Of a stretch of DNA of 64,000 nt, positions 10,103 through 22,795 are shown piece by piece (the stretch's first letter is position 1; every line of letters begins with the position of its first letter). The notes beneath the pieces were generated by a model. The model had not been told where the DNA came from and searched no databases. It worked only from the letters and a program-made list of their open reading frames with translations. The DNA lies in NCBI GenBank assembly GCA_033182465.1, contig CP137322.1, positions 62,001-126,000 on the forward strand. Reading direction: 5' to 3'. Source of the DNA: Sanghuangporus weigelae (lineage: Eukaryota > Basidiomycota > Agaricomycetes > Hymenochaetales > Hymenochaetaceae). The position numbers and the translations under genes are program-made.

Positions 10103-13100
10103 ATGGCCCCTCACTCACGTTGTCCTGCGTGCCAGGGACTGTTCGCGCAAGTTCGCCGACACCAACAATGCCAACCTCCGCAGTTGCTATGCTACGCGGC
10201 ATATATCGCAGAGACCGAGGCATTACAACACTCACTGGGATTTAGAGACGATGAGTTGGCAATGGAAGATGACGCAGTCGCGTTCAACGGGGAGGACGGT
10301 GGTGGGGATGTGGAAATGGCAGATACGGAAAGGCGAGTGGTTCGAAGACTGACGTGAAATGCTTTGACGCTGACAGTCTGTGTAGTTCAGAAGAAGACAG
10401 CGAGGAGGAAGGTGATACATCTTCGGATAGTGAGCCCATTGATGAAGGCGGCGCATTACGAGAAGTCGTAGCTGAACGTCGAGCAGCACAGTCAAGACTG
10501 CAGTACCATCCTAAGATAACTCAGAAGTTCAACGATATTGTTCCACTCGGAGAGGCAGGCAAAGAGTACAGCAATACCATAGTACATGATGTTCGAGATG
10601 GAGACGAGGCGCATGCGAAATTCGCTGAGGACGTCAGGTCCCTCACTGAGGTCAGGGAGCCTCACGCTCCATTCGCGTCAAAGATGGATTGGGACTTCGC
10701 ACGATGGGCAAAGACCAGGGGTCCTGGAAGCACTGCAGTAGATGACCTGTTGAAAATTGAGGGTGTGAGCTGAAAGACACGCTGTTCTACGTGCACCAGA
10801 CTGACAACTTTGACAGGTGGTTGAATCTCTTGGTCTCTCGTACAGAAACTCGCGGGAGCTGAATGCCAAGATCGACAAAGAAATCCCAACTCGTTGACCG
10901 GCTTTCCAACGTAGAGAGGTCACGGTGGGAGATATCACATTAGAATTCTTCGTTCGAGATACGATGGTGTGCATTCGGGCACTATTTGCGGCGCCCGAGT
11001 TCGCGTTGCAGCTTATTTTGCAACCAGAGCGGCAATACGTGGACGATGAAGTGGAGATTCATGTTTATCATGATATGCACACAGGGGATTGGTGGTGGGA
11101 CACGCAGGTGTGTATCATTCGCCGAATTCTTGTAGAAGTCAGAAAGCAAAGCATTTTGTTTGCCCTTAGGAGGCCATTGAAGAAGTACGAGCAGGAGGGA
11201 CTGTCGTCCCAATCATAGTCTCCCTCGACAAAATGCAAGTGACATTGTTCCGGATGAAAAACGTATATCCTGTATATTTAACGATCGGCAATATCCCAAA
11301 GGACATTCGGAAGAAACCCTCGAGACATGCGCAAGTCTTACTTGCTTATCTCCCAACCACTCACCTCACCGACATCGACAACAAGACTGCTTGACGTCGT
11401 ATGCTCCTTAACTTGACTCATGCGTGTTTACGATCGATATTTCGCAAAATGGGTGGTCTTGGAGGTCCTGGAACGTTCATGAACGACGGTAACGGACGTA
11501 CGTTCCGTTGTCACCCAATACTTGCATCTGTTGTGCTTGATTATCAAGAACAAGTCTCGGTTACGGGGATCACGACTGGAGACTGCGCAAAATGCCATTG
11601 TCCGAACGACAGGCTCGGCCATGACTGCTGGGAGTCCTATGACGAACGTGACATGAACGACGCTTTAAACATACTCGACATTCTTGACTCGCATGATCCG
11701 TCGACGTATCAGCGAGTCTGCAAAGAGAATCACATCAAAGCTATTCAACACCCATTCTGGATCAACCTGCCGTATTGTAGCATCTACGATGTAATCACAC
11801 CAGATATTCTGCACCAGCTGCATCAAGGGGTCGTAAAGCACCTTGTGGAATGGCTTAAAGGTATCGTGGGTGTGAAACAACTGGATGCGCGGTGCCGACG
11901 AATCCCACCGAACCACAGCATTCGAGTTTTCCACATGGGGCTTTCTATACTGTCAAGGGTCACCGGGAAAGAACACAGACAAATCTGCCAGTTTCTTTTG
12001 GGTCTGCTGGTAGGCTTCAAGCTGATAGACACCCAGTCGACGAAAAGACTGATCTGCGCAACACGGGCCTTGTTGGATTTCGTGTACATTGCGCAGTATC
12101 CTATTCACACTGATGAGACTTTAGGACTGCTTCAGGATGCATTACGTCGACTTCACGAGAATAAACAAGTTTTCATCGATACGGGAGTACGAGAAAACTT
12201 CAATTTCGTCAAGATGCATTCTATGGTACACTATTGTTCATCCATACGATTGTGTGGAACGACGGACAACTACAACACACAGATTTCGGAACGGTTGCAC
12301 ATTGACCTCACAAAAGATACATACTCTGCCACTAACAAAAAAGATGAAATGCTGCAGATGACACGGTGGCTTGAGAGGAAGGAGAAAGTGTTTGACCTCA
12401 CAAAGAATATCAACTGGCAAACTCAACCACCGCATACCAACTGTCCGTTGAAACTCCTGTGGGTGTTCTGAAACTGGACAGGGAATATAAAGTTCGAGGG
12501 GCTGCCCTAGAATACCTTTGAATAGTCAGCAGAGAGATACACCTAGACCAAAGGCAAGTGGACACGAAGGGATACTGGAATATACGAGAGAAGGGTAGTA
12601 TGAGGGCTGGGGAACGCGTGGGAAGCGCTCGAGGAAGGATTCCGAGGATGGGCTTCTCCCGAGATTGATGGTGGCGGTGCGAGGGCTAAATCAACTCTCC
12701 GGCTCCACTGCGAGCTCTGGACTAAAGCCGACTAACACGAGGAACAAGAACTGATCTAACTAAAGCTACGCTAGTCGAACCACCAACTCGAATGTGACTA
12801 ATCAACCGTGCTAACACACTGGGAAGCGACGGCAGCCGATCTCACTCGGAGTCTAAAGTGTCGGAACGCGGCGTAACGATTCGAACGCGGTACGATGGAC
12901 GGGGACGGTAACTGGGTGACCCAAACGTGATGCAAGAGACGGAGGGACTTTACGGTGATGGAAAGGGGTAATATGGTGCCCTTTTCCGACGACAGTGGAG
13001 AGGGGAAGGTGTTACGAGACCGAAAGCACGCGGCACGCTAAGTAACTGGGTTACGAGCGAAACCAGCGAAACCAATTGGAACACGCAATGCGGTTTCGAT

Positions 13101-14752
13101 CCGGGTGACAGAGACAGGAGGAGTCCTTTATACGAACCAGGCGAACTATACGAACGTACGAACGGCTCTGCTGCGAAGAGATGTCACCGATCGACTGTAC
13201 AGAACACGAAATATCGTATATTAGGCTTTAGAGACGAGAGAGTTTTCTACGAACAAGAAGAACTCGAGGCTGGGGGACTTGAGACGATCTAAGAGCTCCT
13301 TAGCTCCCACTAAGCTGTCCCTCCCACTACGAGAGTCGTGCTAAATTTATACTAAACGTCCAAACTGAGCCTCCCATCGGTCAGAAAACATAAGTTATAA
13401 GAAAAAGGGGAACGCATATCACTTATCTACAAAGGAATGGGGCGCATATGAATGGTTAAGGGACACATAAAACAGAAAGAAACAATACCAAGCATGGTCG
13501 GAACGAGAGCATAAAGAAATAAAAGGGACGCATATAGAAAGTGAGATCATAAGCAAAGCTTTCGGAACCGGGTGTCTTTGAGCGGAACGAGTCGGAACTA
13601 GGGGAAAAGACTTGGAAAGACTTCGGCTAGCCTTACAGGGCAAATCTGCGACGTTTTGAATGGGAGAGGGACTGTGGATGACGCTGCAGGGTCAAATCTC
13701 TTTGTCAGGAGTACGGATCCGGGATCCGGAGACTTGTGATTGACGCGTGTAGGATCGTCGCGTGATTCTTCCGTCGTGTCTGATATGATGGCCAATCATG
13801 GAACGGTGCATGTGCCATTTGAACCATGGCGTTCTTGCTAAGTCCACTCGCTCCAGCGAAACCAGTCGGAACCGGGCGAAACCAGTCGGAATACCGCGGA
13901 ACTGGTCGTAACGACTTCGTACGCTCCCAAGCTTTAGTCTTACTCTTCATCGTGGCGGTCTCCAGAGATTATGCCGGCGTTTGAAGTATCTACAGCAACA
14001 AAGCCCATGAGGATGTGTAGCCTCGAAGCTCTGAAAGAGAAGTATGGAGCGGGCTGCTTCAAGGAGGCTCTGAAATGCTTTATTGTTTCGTTGAAAGAGC
14101 CCAACATGCGGCCCAATAACGTGGCCCTCGCTGCCAGACAAGAAATCATTGTGGTCCGCTCGGTAGGTGTCTTCGAATGGGTGAAGTTTCATGACAGGAC
14201 ATCGGAAGGGTCCCCAGTAATTGATTCAATACATGCAAGAGCTGCGAGGGTGGACAAGCAAGGCAGACATGTCATCAGTCGATTTGATACTGCACTGGTG
14301 CGGTTGCGTGATGGCTCGGACATTCAAGGTAAGTGATAAAAACGAATCACATGCGAGCTATCTCTGCTCATCGTAATATCTCAGCATTTCGAGTTGCTCA
14401 AGTTCAAGTAATCTTCTCACTCAACACGCAAGCATTGGTTGGAGTTCTTGAAGATGGAGCTCTTCAAGAACAAGTACCGTCTCGTCTGGCATATGTGGAA
14501 TAGTTCTCAAAGTTTTCCGCTCGCCCCAACAATCATTTCCGAATGTACAAAGTTTCTCGTAGCTTCACCCCGGACGGTCGAAGAGAGTTCGGCATCATAC
14601 CCGTGGCAGATCTACAACGTAGCGCGCATCTGATACCGTACTTTGTTTTTCCGGAGGCAGATGAATGGACCAGCGAGGATGTTCTGGAGAAATGTAACGA
14701 TTTCTATCTCAACGACTTCAAAGATCGAAGTACACATTTCAGTTTCTTCTGA
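10103..14752 (+). mobile_element. Plavaka-type DNA transposon, decayed transposase
   Basis: The coding parts match the order of Plavaka transposases of Agaricomycetes. An N-terminal zinc-finger-like CPACQGLFAQVRRHQQC opens at 10103. An acidic region and WDFARWAKTRGPGS follow, then the block EVEIHVYHDMHTGDWWWDT, an apparent intron (about 11108-11169), GGTVVPIIVSLDKMQ and VYPVYLTIGNIPKDIRKKPS. Next come the hallmark ITPDILHQLHQGVVKHLVEWL at 11792-11854, and after a 1.4-kb interruption the C-terminal part from about 13945 to 14752 (KYGAGCFKEALKCF, RFDTALVRL, RMYKVSRSF, HLIPYF). At least three breaks occur: a frame change near 10355, an in-frame stop near 10896 and another at 11396. The copy cannot encode an active enzyme. 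TIRs were not identified. Confidence 0.85.
12458..13940. mobile_element. LTR-like block splitting the Plavaka transposase
   Basis: Non-coding insertion between the central and C-terminal parts of the transposase. It carries a TATA-like AAATTTATACTAAACG near 13345 followed by CTGAGCCTC, then purine-rich runs with gcatat and cataaa. This is the same signal order as in the block at 7728-8800. It is best explained as an old solo LTR of an LTR retrotransposon; the boundaries are estimates from where transposase similarity stops and resumes. It is younger than the Plavaka insertion it interrupts. Confidence 0.4.
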
Positions 14753-15550
14753 TGTATTTTTTTGTCATTCTTTACACAACTTCCCAGTACCACGGCATAC
14801 ATTCTTGGAATCAGGGATATACCGCACGACTCATGGTGTTCAGACCATCTTCATCTACCTGTTTTGCGCTTTAAAATTCATTCATTTTCTTATTACATTC
14901 TTGACATAATTAGTGATAGGACGATTGTAACTATAACAAACGATGCACAGCTCTAGTAAGAATGATGGGGCAGCGGCCTACTTCGGTTGATCGAAGTGTG
15001 TTCACGCGAGCTCTAATCATCCAACATGTCTCGACGACCTCAATAACATGGAGTCGGTTCCAGACACGGACACGAATGCCGAATAGTACGGTGCGAAGAC
15101 GCTGACGGTGATCCTGACTACACCGACATCGAGACTGCTAATGACATGTTCGCTTTGCTCGGTAGATGTAGGATATCTAGCAAGGTGCGTGTTTTGTTTT
15201 GTCTTTCACATTAGTTTGTGGCAGTATATTTATATGTGTTTCTGCCCAAAAGATAGAGTCCCTGAGTGGCCTGTTAATAGGGACTTTCAACGCAAGATGA
15301 GTCTCATAAATTTGGTTCAATTAAAAATAACTTCAGTTTGGTAATTCACAGGTCACGTGTGCGTGCCAGAAAGTGACGATGCGAATGCGAGACGAGGTCA
15401 AGTCCATCCTGCAATCCGGAGTACGATCTTCTCATTGAACGACCTTCGAAACCGTCCAAATCTTTTACTAGTTGGGTCAATCGTAGTGAAGTGTTAGATC
15501 AGCTCAGGACATCTTTCCCATAGTTCTACACTGCTATCGGTGACGTCGAC
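14753..15550. other. Stretch between Plavaka copy and zinc-finger gene
   Basis: Contains an open segment near 15089-15186 reading EDADGDPDYTDIETANDMFA, followed by intron-like GTGCGT...TTCACAG and another open segment to about 15500. These could be upstream exons of the zinc-finger gene or a decayed gene. No domain was recognised. Confidence 0.3.
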
Positions 15551-16079
15551 ATGGATCACGATGAAGTACAGTTGGCCGCGGAAATCTTGGCAGAATGGAG
15601 TCAAAAGATGAAGGTGTGTCTACTGATTGCAATTCAATTTTGCGAGCTAAATCCTATTGATTGTACAGAAAGTTTACGGAGAGGCCAACAGCACGGCTGC
15701 GGAACCTGAAGAACCGACGTTCGTCTGCAATGTTTGCCACAAGGTATTCCAGAAGGAGTTGACGCTTAGGCGACACAGATACATCCAGTTCGTATCGATG
15801 TTAGTGGACAATGCGAGTCTATTAATCAAGTTTTCTTGGTAGTACCAACAAGTACAAGTGTGAAAGATGCGGAGAGCGTTTCGGGAGGAAGACTGTCTTG
15901 GACGACCACATGGATAAGCAGTGCGTTTATTCTCTGAATCTCAAGTGACTCCTGTACTGACTTCAGAGAAAAGCTTGGGCAATACCTCGCATGTATGCAG
16001 CCAGCCTGGCTGCGGAAAAACTTACTCGAGCAATAATAACCTGCGTCGTCACCAAAAGAGATCTCACGACATCGCATAA
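15551..16079 (+). CDS. Small C2H2 zinc-finger protein
   Basis: Exons 15551-15613, 15669-15787, 15843-15920 and 15967-16079, all with GT-AG borders. The first exon is MDHDEVQLAAEILAEWSQKMK. Three zinc fingers follow: CNVCHKVFQKELTLRRHRYIH, split by an intron; CERCGERFGRKTVLDDHMDKH; and CSQPGCGKTYSSNNNLRRH. Such proteins bind DNA as transcription regulators in the nucleus. Oddity: the third finger is out of phase by one base with the second across the last apparent intron. Either another splice site is used or the gene has lost the last finger and ends early in the other phase. The start is the first ATG in frame; upstream exons are possible. Confidence 0.6.
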
Positions 16080-16524
16080 ATGCGATGTTTTCTTGTATAC
16101 ATCGCTATCAGTCACAGTGTACCAGGCTCTGTACGAGGTTGAGATATTTCGTGTATGAAATAATATGTAAATACAGTTCGTGAATGCACATCTTGCCTAA
16201 AAAAGAAACCCAGTCTGATCTACAGCTTCTGTATCTCCTTTCCCTGCTACGGATCTACTTTGCCGCATGTTCAATCTTGGAAGGCTTGTCTTGTTTCCGG
16301 CAAATCCATGTACTTAAGTTTGGACTGCAATGATTGCATTGTATTCGTGAGAATAAATTTTATTGATTATGTAATGACAAGAGGCGATCATCAAATTTTA
16401 TCAATCATCAATCATCATCATTACTTCTTATCTTATCAACTATCTATTATTTCTTTCGGCACCTTCCGCCGGCATTCACCCGGTTCCATCCGCCTTCGCA
16501 TCATTCAAGATTTTACATGTGCAT
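16080..16524. other. Intergenic, AT-rich
   Basis: Contains simple repeats of the atcatcaatc type near 16395-16425 and no supported gene. Confidence 0.4.
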
Positions 16525-16956
16525 TCAACAGGATTCTGTCTTCCCCGTTTTTCCTGATGATATAGATGTGGGTAGTTGTATGGCCCACCTTTCGCAAATA
16601 TCTTTGCTTAGAGGCATATCTTCGCTTAGAGGCATATCTAAGAAGTTCAGGGGGCGAATATGCTCAGGCTCGCGTGGCTTTGGCTCTGGCCTAAGCCTAG
16701 CGGGCTTTTTAGGTCTTGTCCAAGACGCAGTAACGAGTGCTTTCCCCTGTGCCATCTTTTCGCTATATTCCTTCATCTCGCTGTCGTAACGCTCCTTCTC
16801 CTTCTGCCATTTCACCATGTTCTCATTGTGATCCTCTTTTGTCTTTTTCCAGGTTGTATCATCTTTCATCGTAGCCCATGAAAAATCACAATAGCTTCCC
16901 CTCACTTGCTTGAATAAGTTTTCCCCCATCTCTGTCTCTGCACAGTCTTGTTTCAA
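16525..16956 (-). CDS. Hypothetical charged protein (143 aa), possibly a gene fragment
   Basis: Highly charged, helix-prone frame rich in Lys and Glu (for example EDHNENMVKWQKEKERYDSE), then a Pro/Arg-rich segment and a short internal duplication (MPLSEDMPLSKD, from an 18-bp direct repeat near 16605-16637). There is no recognised domain. An open stretch in another frame just upstream on the same strand (about 16950-17140, including KLLASENRHILVKRYREHL) also looks protein-like, so this may be the last exon of a longer or decayed gene. Confidence 0.35.
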   Translation of the reverse strand: MKQDCAETEMGENLFKQVRGSYCDFSWATMKDDTTWKKTKEDHNENMVKWQKEKERYDSEMKEYSEKMAQGKALVTASWTRPKKPARLRPEPKPREPEHIRPLNFLDMPLSEDMPLSKDICERWAIQLPTSISSGKTGKTESC

Positions 16957-17500
16957 GTCAGTAGATGACCCATAAGTACAGTAAAAGGCGTAGGCACACC
17001 GTTTGCAGATACTGGTGCGTGGAAGTCGAAAGTATCTATCATACCGCGTTGCACGCGGACCTTAAACGCATTGAGGTGCTCTCTATACCGTTTAACAAGT
17101 ATATGGCGGTTCTCAGATGCCAGAAGTTTTCTGTCACTGTACCAAGGTCAATATCGAGGTATCCTGGGACTATGTACTTACTAAAGTTTGCAGATCCGTT
17201 TTAACGCACCGGAAACTCAACGAAGCCATGTAAGCGAGGCGATGGATCATTTCATATTATAAGAAGCAGTAGAAGCCATATAAGGGATACATGTAAGCAA
17301 CATTTCTGAACGAGTGAATGCGGAAAGGAATAGCAGGATACGAGAACCCAAGATTAGTGATAAGACAAGGAAAAAGGAAGGCAACGTGATAGAAGATAAC
17401 GAGTGTGTAGTCTGTAAGACTGGCAAGATATTTCACAGAAATCCAGTATTATCAGGTATACCATGCAGCCAATAGAGATAGGCTGAAATTTGAGAAAGCG
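16957..17500. other. 3' flank of the Num1-like gene
   Basis: AT-rich, without a convincing ORF apart from the possible upstream exon of the neighbouring hypothetical frame. Confidence 0.35.
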
Positions 17501-20500
17501 TTAAGCTTCTTGCGAAACAGCAGACGTCTTGGATCTTCGCGTCGTGAAACGAGAGAATAGGTTACCGGCTCCTTCGCCAGATTTGCGGCTACTAGTTCGT
17601 GAGCGGAACGAGAATGCTGGGGAGGATGGCCGTGATGACTGCTCAGGGGCAGGTTCGTGACGTGCAAATTGAGGGATCGGACGATGGATATGAATGTGCT
17701 TCTGAACGTGGCCGCGAGACCGGTTATCATGGTCGTGTAAATGCTCATACAATCCCGGATCACGACCGACTGTGTGACGGCTAAAAAAATACTGTTAATA
17801 CTAAAACGAAAGACGAACAGCACAGGACACACCCATCGCAGCATGCGCGAACATTTTCTAGGCCTTCGTAACCTTCACGGTCGCTTGTGACGGAATCATG
17901 AATCTCGAAGTCCAGCTCCCCGTCGTCAACTTCCGTGTCTTGACTGAGTTCAAAGCCATGAGACCTTGGAGATCCAGGACTTCCAGGACCTTCCGTCCAG
18001 CGCAAGTACTCCGCTGCAGGTATATTTGATCGTTTCCCAACAGATCCCGACACAGACACGCGAGACCGGCTTCGATGCGCACCACGAGGAGTGATGTTTG
18101 TCATGCTCCAAGGAGATTCGTTCGGAATGCCTGATTCTTCGGAATGACCTGTTCGATGTGACATTGGAGAGACTGCTTTGCCATTTGGATTCCGCACAGG
18201 AGTCACCGGAGGTCCATGAACCTGCGTTGCAGTAGGAGATTGTGGTGCTCGGGTCGGCCGAGCAAGAAGGAAGTTCAATGCCTGCACGCAATTCCTAAAT
18301 AACCAGTAGTTTGTCAAAAAGAGACGTCACTCACGTTTAGCCATATCTCGTGTCTCTCTTTCGAAGGAGCTGTAAACTTCATCTCTCTCTGTGGAGTCGA
18401 CACCACAATACTATACTGATAAAGTCCAGGGGGCATTGGGTTAGGATCCAAAACTGCGCGGACAGAATCAATATACGCTACAAAGGAAAAACACATACTT
18501 AGTAGAGAACCCGAGACACAACATCCTAAACTTACCGCTCTTTGCACTCTGCTCCGTAACATTCGTAGATCCCGGATCTCCCGAGCTCCAATATAGCGTC
18601 TTCGTGTAAGGATGAACCCAGAAGAAACGCTTATGTCTCCGCTCTCCGTGACCTTTCCCAATTGCGCGCCGTGTGTATTTGTAGAGGAACTCCCCAATCA
18701 TTGTTTGAGTGATAGCATGTATGACTGTAGGGTCCGTCGAGGTAGTCGCTGCCATATGATTTGCCGGACCAGGCGTGTTAAGCACGGTCGCATCGGCATG
18801 TTCGTCTGATAGAGCACGATTATGATGAAAGTCGGATGACAAGGATGAACGACGTGAAAGAACGTCCTCCTGGTCGGATAAGAGCGAAGCTGCAGACTGC
18901 AGCCGTCTCTCCACGAATGGCACGTTACTGCTCGCACTTGACATTTGCCCATGAGCGATGGGATTCGCAGCAGACCTCACACTACTCATAGATATCGGCT
19001 GACGTAGGACGGAAGATGATATATGTTGACGGGCGTTTGCTGCACTCCTTCCAGGCACGTTGAGAACAGAACCGACAGGCGTTGTTGCTCGTTGAATAAG
19101 TTCTGGGGGAGGGGGAGAAGACGGACGGGGTGGAGGCATGTCTCGATGGAAGGATAGAGCGGACGAAGGCCTGCGTTTCTCAGGAATGAAAGATGGAGGA
19201 GGCATGCTGTTCGGTGGTGGAGGTACCTTGGGCGGAGGAGGGAGCATCATAGTTGGTGGACGGGTTCTATCAACGGGCGAAGCTGCAGTGAGTGACTGTG
19301 TGTGTTGACGCTGTCCAGAGTCGAAAGTGGGAGCCATTTCCAACATCACAGGCTTATCTGCGTTAACAGGCAATGACGGTGAAGGGAAACGTAACGGACG
19401 CGCTGTTACAGTGTTCGTCGCATCGCGTAGTGCTTGAACAGGTGGAGTCGAAGTGAGTGGAGTTGTGGCACCGGACGCCGGCAAGCCAGGGACAGACGCA
19501 GCAGATGATACAAATTGGAATTGCTGGGAACTGGGTCCAACACGATACAGTCCAAAACCTATGGGTGCTTGTGCAGTAGCTGGTGGCGGAGTAGCTGGTT
19601 GCCATTCATCAGTCTGAATTGATACTTCCGAGAGTTCACGCTTATGCTCTTTCCTTGGTTCCTCCTCCAACGGTTCAGTACTGACGGCCGTAGACTCGTA
19701 AGTGAGTTTCAGAGTTGCTGGAGCATTCTCGACTCGAGGGGTAACTATCCCAGCCACGCGCTCTCCCAGATTCAACACCGACGCTTTAATACTATCCGTA
19801 TCCTCGGTATCATCATCGCCCGAAAACTCATTGTCCGTCATGGTAGACATTGAATGGAAATCCTCGTCGTTTATTGACTCCGACATTGTCGGTGTAGGCG
19901 CGGAACTACGGGCATCACGATATTCTTCAATATCAGTTTCCGTCTCTGGCTCCCTCGCGCTGGTATATGCCAAGTTCGTTTGTTCGTCCTCTTCTTCTTC
20001 ATCCTGCACGGCACGAAGCACTCTGGCCGGCGCAGCAATGACAGTTGAAGCACTGCTAAGATAGCGAAGACGTCGCTGAGCCAGTGGTGATGATGGTAGA
20101 TTGGGCAAGGTGTGCAAGTTGGAAGAGAATGTTTCCGTCAGCGGCGTAGTCTGCGCCTCCGCCTCGCTCCTCTTAGGATGATCGAAGGCATACAGCCCCG
20201 CGGATGCCTCGTGCGCAATGGGTTCTGTCTGAATGATGACATCAGAAGTGGCGGCAGATTTATGATCAGTCGTAACTGACACGTTGGAACGTGTAGGTTC
20301 AATAGTTTGTATCGATGAGTCAGACTTGGGGACAGGGACAGGAACTGGCGGGACAATCAGGACAGTAGGATCAGACTGAACGGCCATATCCACCGTCTGT
20401 GGTATAATGGCTTCCAGCGCCGGCTCTGATTCGACCTGGATTGCCGCATCCGCCGTTTCGGGCTTGGCTGCTTCCACCAGTGGTTCAGGAGGAGCGTTTG

Positions 20501-22795
20501 CCTGTACAGAAACCTCGGCCGTTTCGCACTGACTAGAGACTAGGAATTTTGAAACCGGTGTAAGAGTCGAGACCTCAATTTCCGTCTGACACGCAAACTC
20601 TCGTAACTCCCTTTCAGGTTCTCCGTCGTCTTCCTTCACACTTTCCATACCTACACTCGTATTTCCAAGTCCAAGCTCCGCAGCAAGAGCCTCGGGCGCG
20701 CTAACAAGCGACGAAGGACGTGGCTGCTGGAAGGCCATACCTCCGCGCCGCCTTCCGGTAATAGTACGACCACCACCACGCGATCTCGTGAACGGACTTG
20801 TTTTGCGACTTGCTGATGTCAAAGAGGATACGCGACGGAGGACGTTTGCAAATTCAGGATCCATGCCATCAATGCTGGTCACGCTTGTCCGATTCGAAAG
20901 AGGCTCGGGAGAAGACGATTTGTGGAACACTGATACCGATGGTGAAGGATTATTGATGCTCGTCGTGCTTGTGTCAATTGCACGCTCGTCTGCTGTGGTA
21001 TCAGGTATAGCCGTGGAACTATACTGTTCTGACTCGTTGTCGACCACTTCTTCCTCCGAGTCTTCATCTGGGTGATTCTGGGCCGCCATCAATTTCTGAG
21101 CAAGAGTGCGACCTCCAGTACGGGGAACAACATGTAACCACCCGCGTCCGCGTCCTCTTCCTCCAAACGGTGTCGGGCGAGGCTTCAATTTCGACTGTCG
21201 TACATCTGTCTCCACTTCAACTGTCTCTCCTTCCCCTCCCTCCTCCTCCTCCTCCTCCTCCTCCTCCTCCTCCTCGTCATCTAGACGCTGTCCTTGCACG
21301 CCAGCCTCAACCAACTTACGTTTATACTCCATACGCAGTTCCTTTTCTCGATTGAGAGAATTCTTCAGAGTATTAACTTGCCGCTGGGCGTGAGCTAGCT
21401 TTTGCTGGAGAACCTCGATCTCGTTAGATGGATGATTAGGGGACAAGAAAGGCCTAGACGGAGATGGATCAGGTGAAGCATCAACAAAATCCGGTCCAAA
21501 TGCATCAGATGGAAAGAGGCCAGATGTGTCGAGTCGTCGTCGATTCGTGGACATACCCATGCCGGTCGTTCCCGGTCCAAACGGGTCGTCCTCGTCCTCA
21601 GGCGGTCCAGGAGTCAGCGCATCACCCCGGCCGTCAGGCGTCAACGGAGAGCCATATCGGGGCAGACGGCGGCTCGCACGTGCAAGCTCAACTTTGTACG
21701 TGTCGACAGTTTGCTGAAGGTCAGACTTTTCACGAGCGAGAGCGGCAGCCTGCTTGCGGTGCAATGCCACGTCCATCTCGTGCTTGTTCTTCGTCTCCTC
21801 AATCGTGCGTTGAAGACGGTCCACCTCGTTCTTGGAAGAATCATTCAGTTCGCGTACTGTCGCCAATGATTTTGTAAGTCGCTTCGTCTCAGCTTCACTT
21901 CGTTGGGCTGCCGCCTGTATATCGGCGAGCTGCGATCGCATCTCTTGGAGGGAGACCTCGAGGTTCCAGTTTTCCTCCTTGAATTTGTCTATAGATTGCA
22001 TTGAGAGTATGAGAAATGCATCTACTGATCGACCTCGAATACATACCGGCATTCTGTTCCTGTTCTCGCAATGCCGTCCGAAGGGATTCGACTGCCTTCT
22101 CAAGATCATCTTTCTCCTCTTTCATATTCTGGATGGCCTTATCGCGCTCGCCCAGCAGACTTTGAAGTCTCCGGACCTCCGTCAACAAGCTACTCCCAAT
22201 TTCAAAAGCAAACTCTAGAACGAAAATGAAGAGATACCTTAGAGAGCAAATGGATGTACATACCGACATCATTTGCTCGATGGGCTGCATTTTTAGCACG
22301 CCGCGATTGAGAAGCAGAAGGAATTGAAGGAATGTGAGACGATGTCTCCTGAGGAACATCGGGCAATGGCAAAACTGGGGACGGCGGCACGTCATTTTCG
22401 CGCTGCTTATTTCCAAAAGCACTGGACAATTTGGCGTTTTCATCGTTCCAAGCTTTGACAGTGTTTGCGAGTTCACGATAGCGGAGACGCAGTTCAGCGA
22501 AAGGCTCATCGTGATCATCACCTGCTGATTGCATCTCCTGAAGCTGGCGAACACGTTCCTCGAGCTCCATCTGTTGCGCCAGGACGCGCTGACCAAGCGT
22601 ACCGGCCTGCTGGAGCTGTCTTTCTTTGCTGTCCAGCAGCGATTGGAGAGCTGCTCGCATGTTGGCCGAGGAGCTCATACTTGAGGCATCGTCCAGGTCT
22701 ACAGCAACGGAGTCGAGGCCAGCGGACTGGACACCCGAAGTGAATACGTCGTCCGAGTCGGCTGTGCGCGGCATGCCGTCGAAGTAGGATGACAT
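17501..22795 (-). CDS. Cortical anchor protein with coiled coils and PH domain (Num1/ApsA/Mcp5 type)
   Basis: Exons 22264-22795, 22047-22214, 18536-21988, 18335-18477, 17833-18281 and 17501-17780 give 1674 residues in phase. The N-terminus has successive coiled coils (LLDSKERQLQQAGTLGQRVL; LLGERDKAIQNMKEEKDDL; EENWNLEVSLQEMRSQLAD), then a long disordered Ser/Pro/Glu-rich middle with a Glu run from a TCC repeat at 21239-21274. The C-terminal part holds a PH domain of the Mcp5 family at about 1325-1430 (GEFLYKYTRRAIGKGHGERR, RFFWVHPYTKTLYWSS), followed by a disordered tail. In this family the PH domain binds phosphoinositides at the cell cortex, while the coiled coils recruit dynein and mitochondria for nuclear migration and positioning. 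The start MSSYFDGMP is the first ATG upstream of the coiled coil. Splice sites of intron 4 were chosen by phase. Confidence 0.88.

Noticed and set aside
19600-22218. Several plus-strand frames of 60-140 codons across the Num1-like gene
   Set aside because: Antisense shadows of the long minus-strand coding exon; Ser/Arg-rich low complexity.
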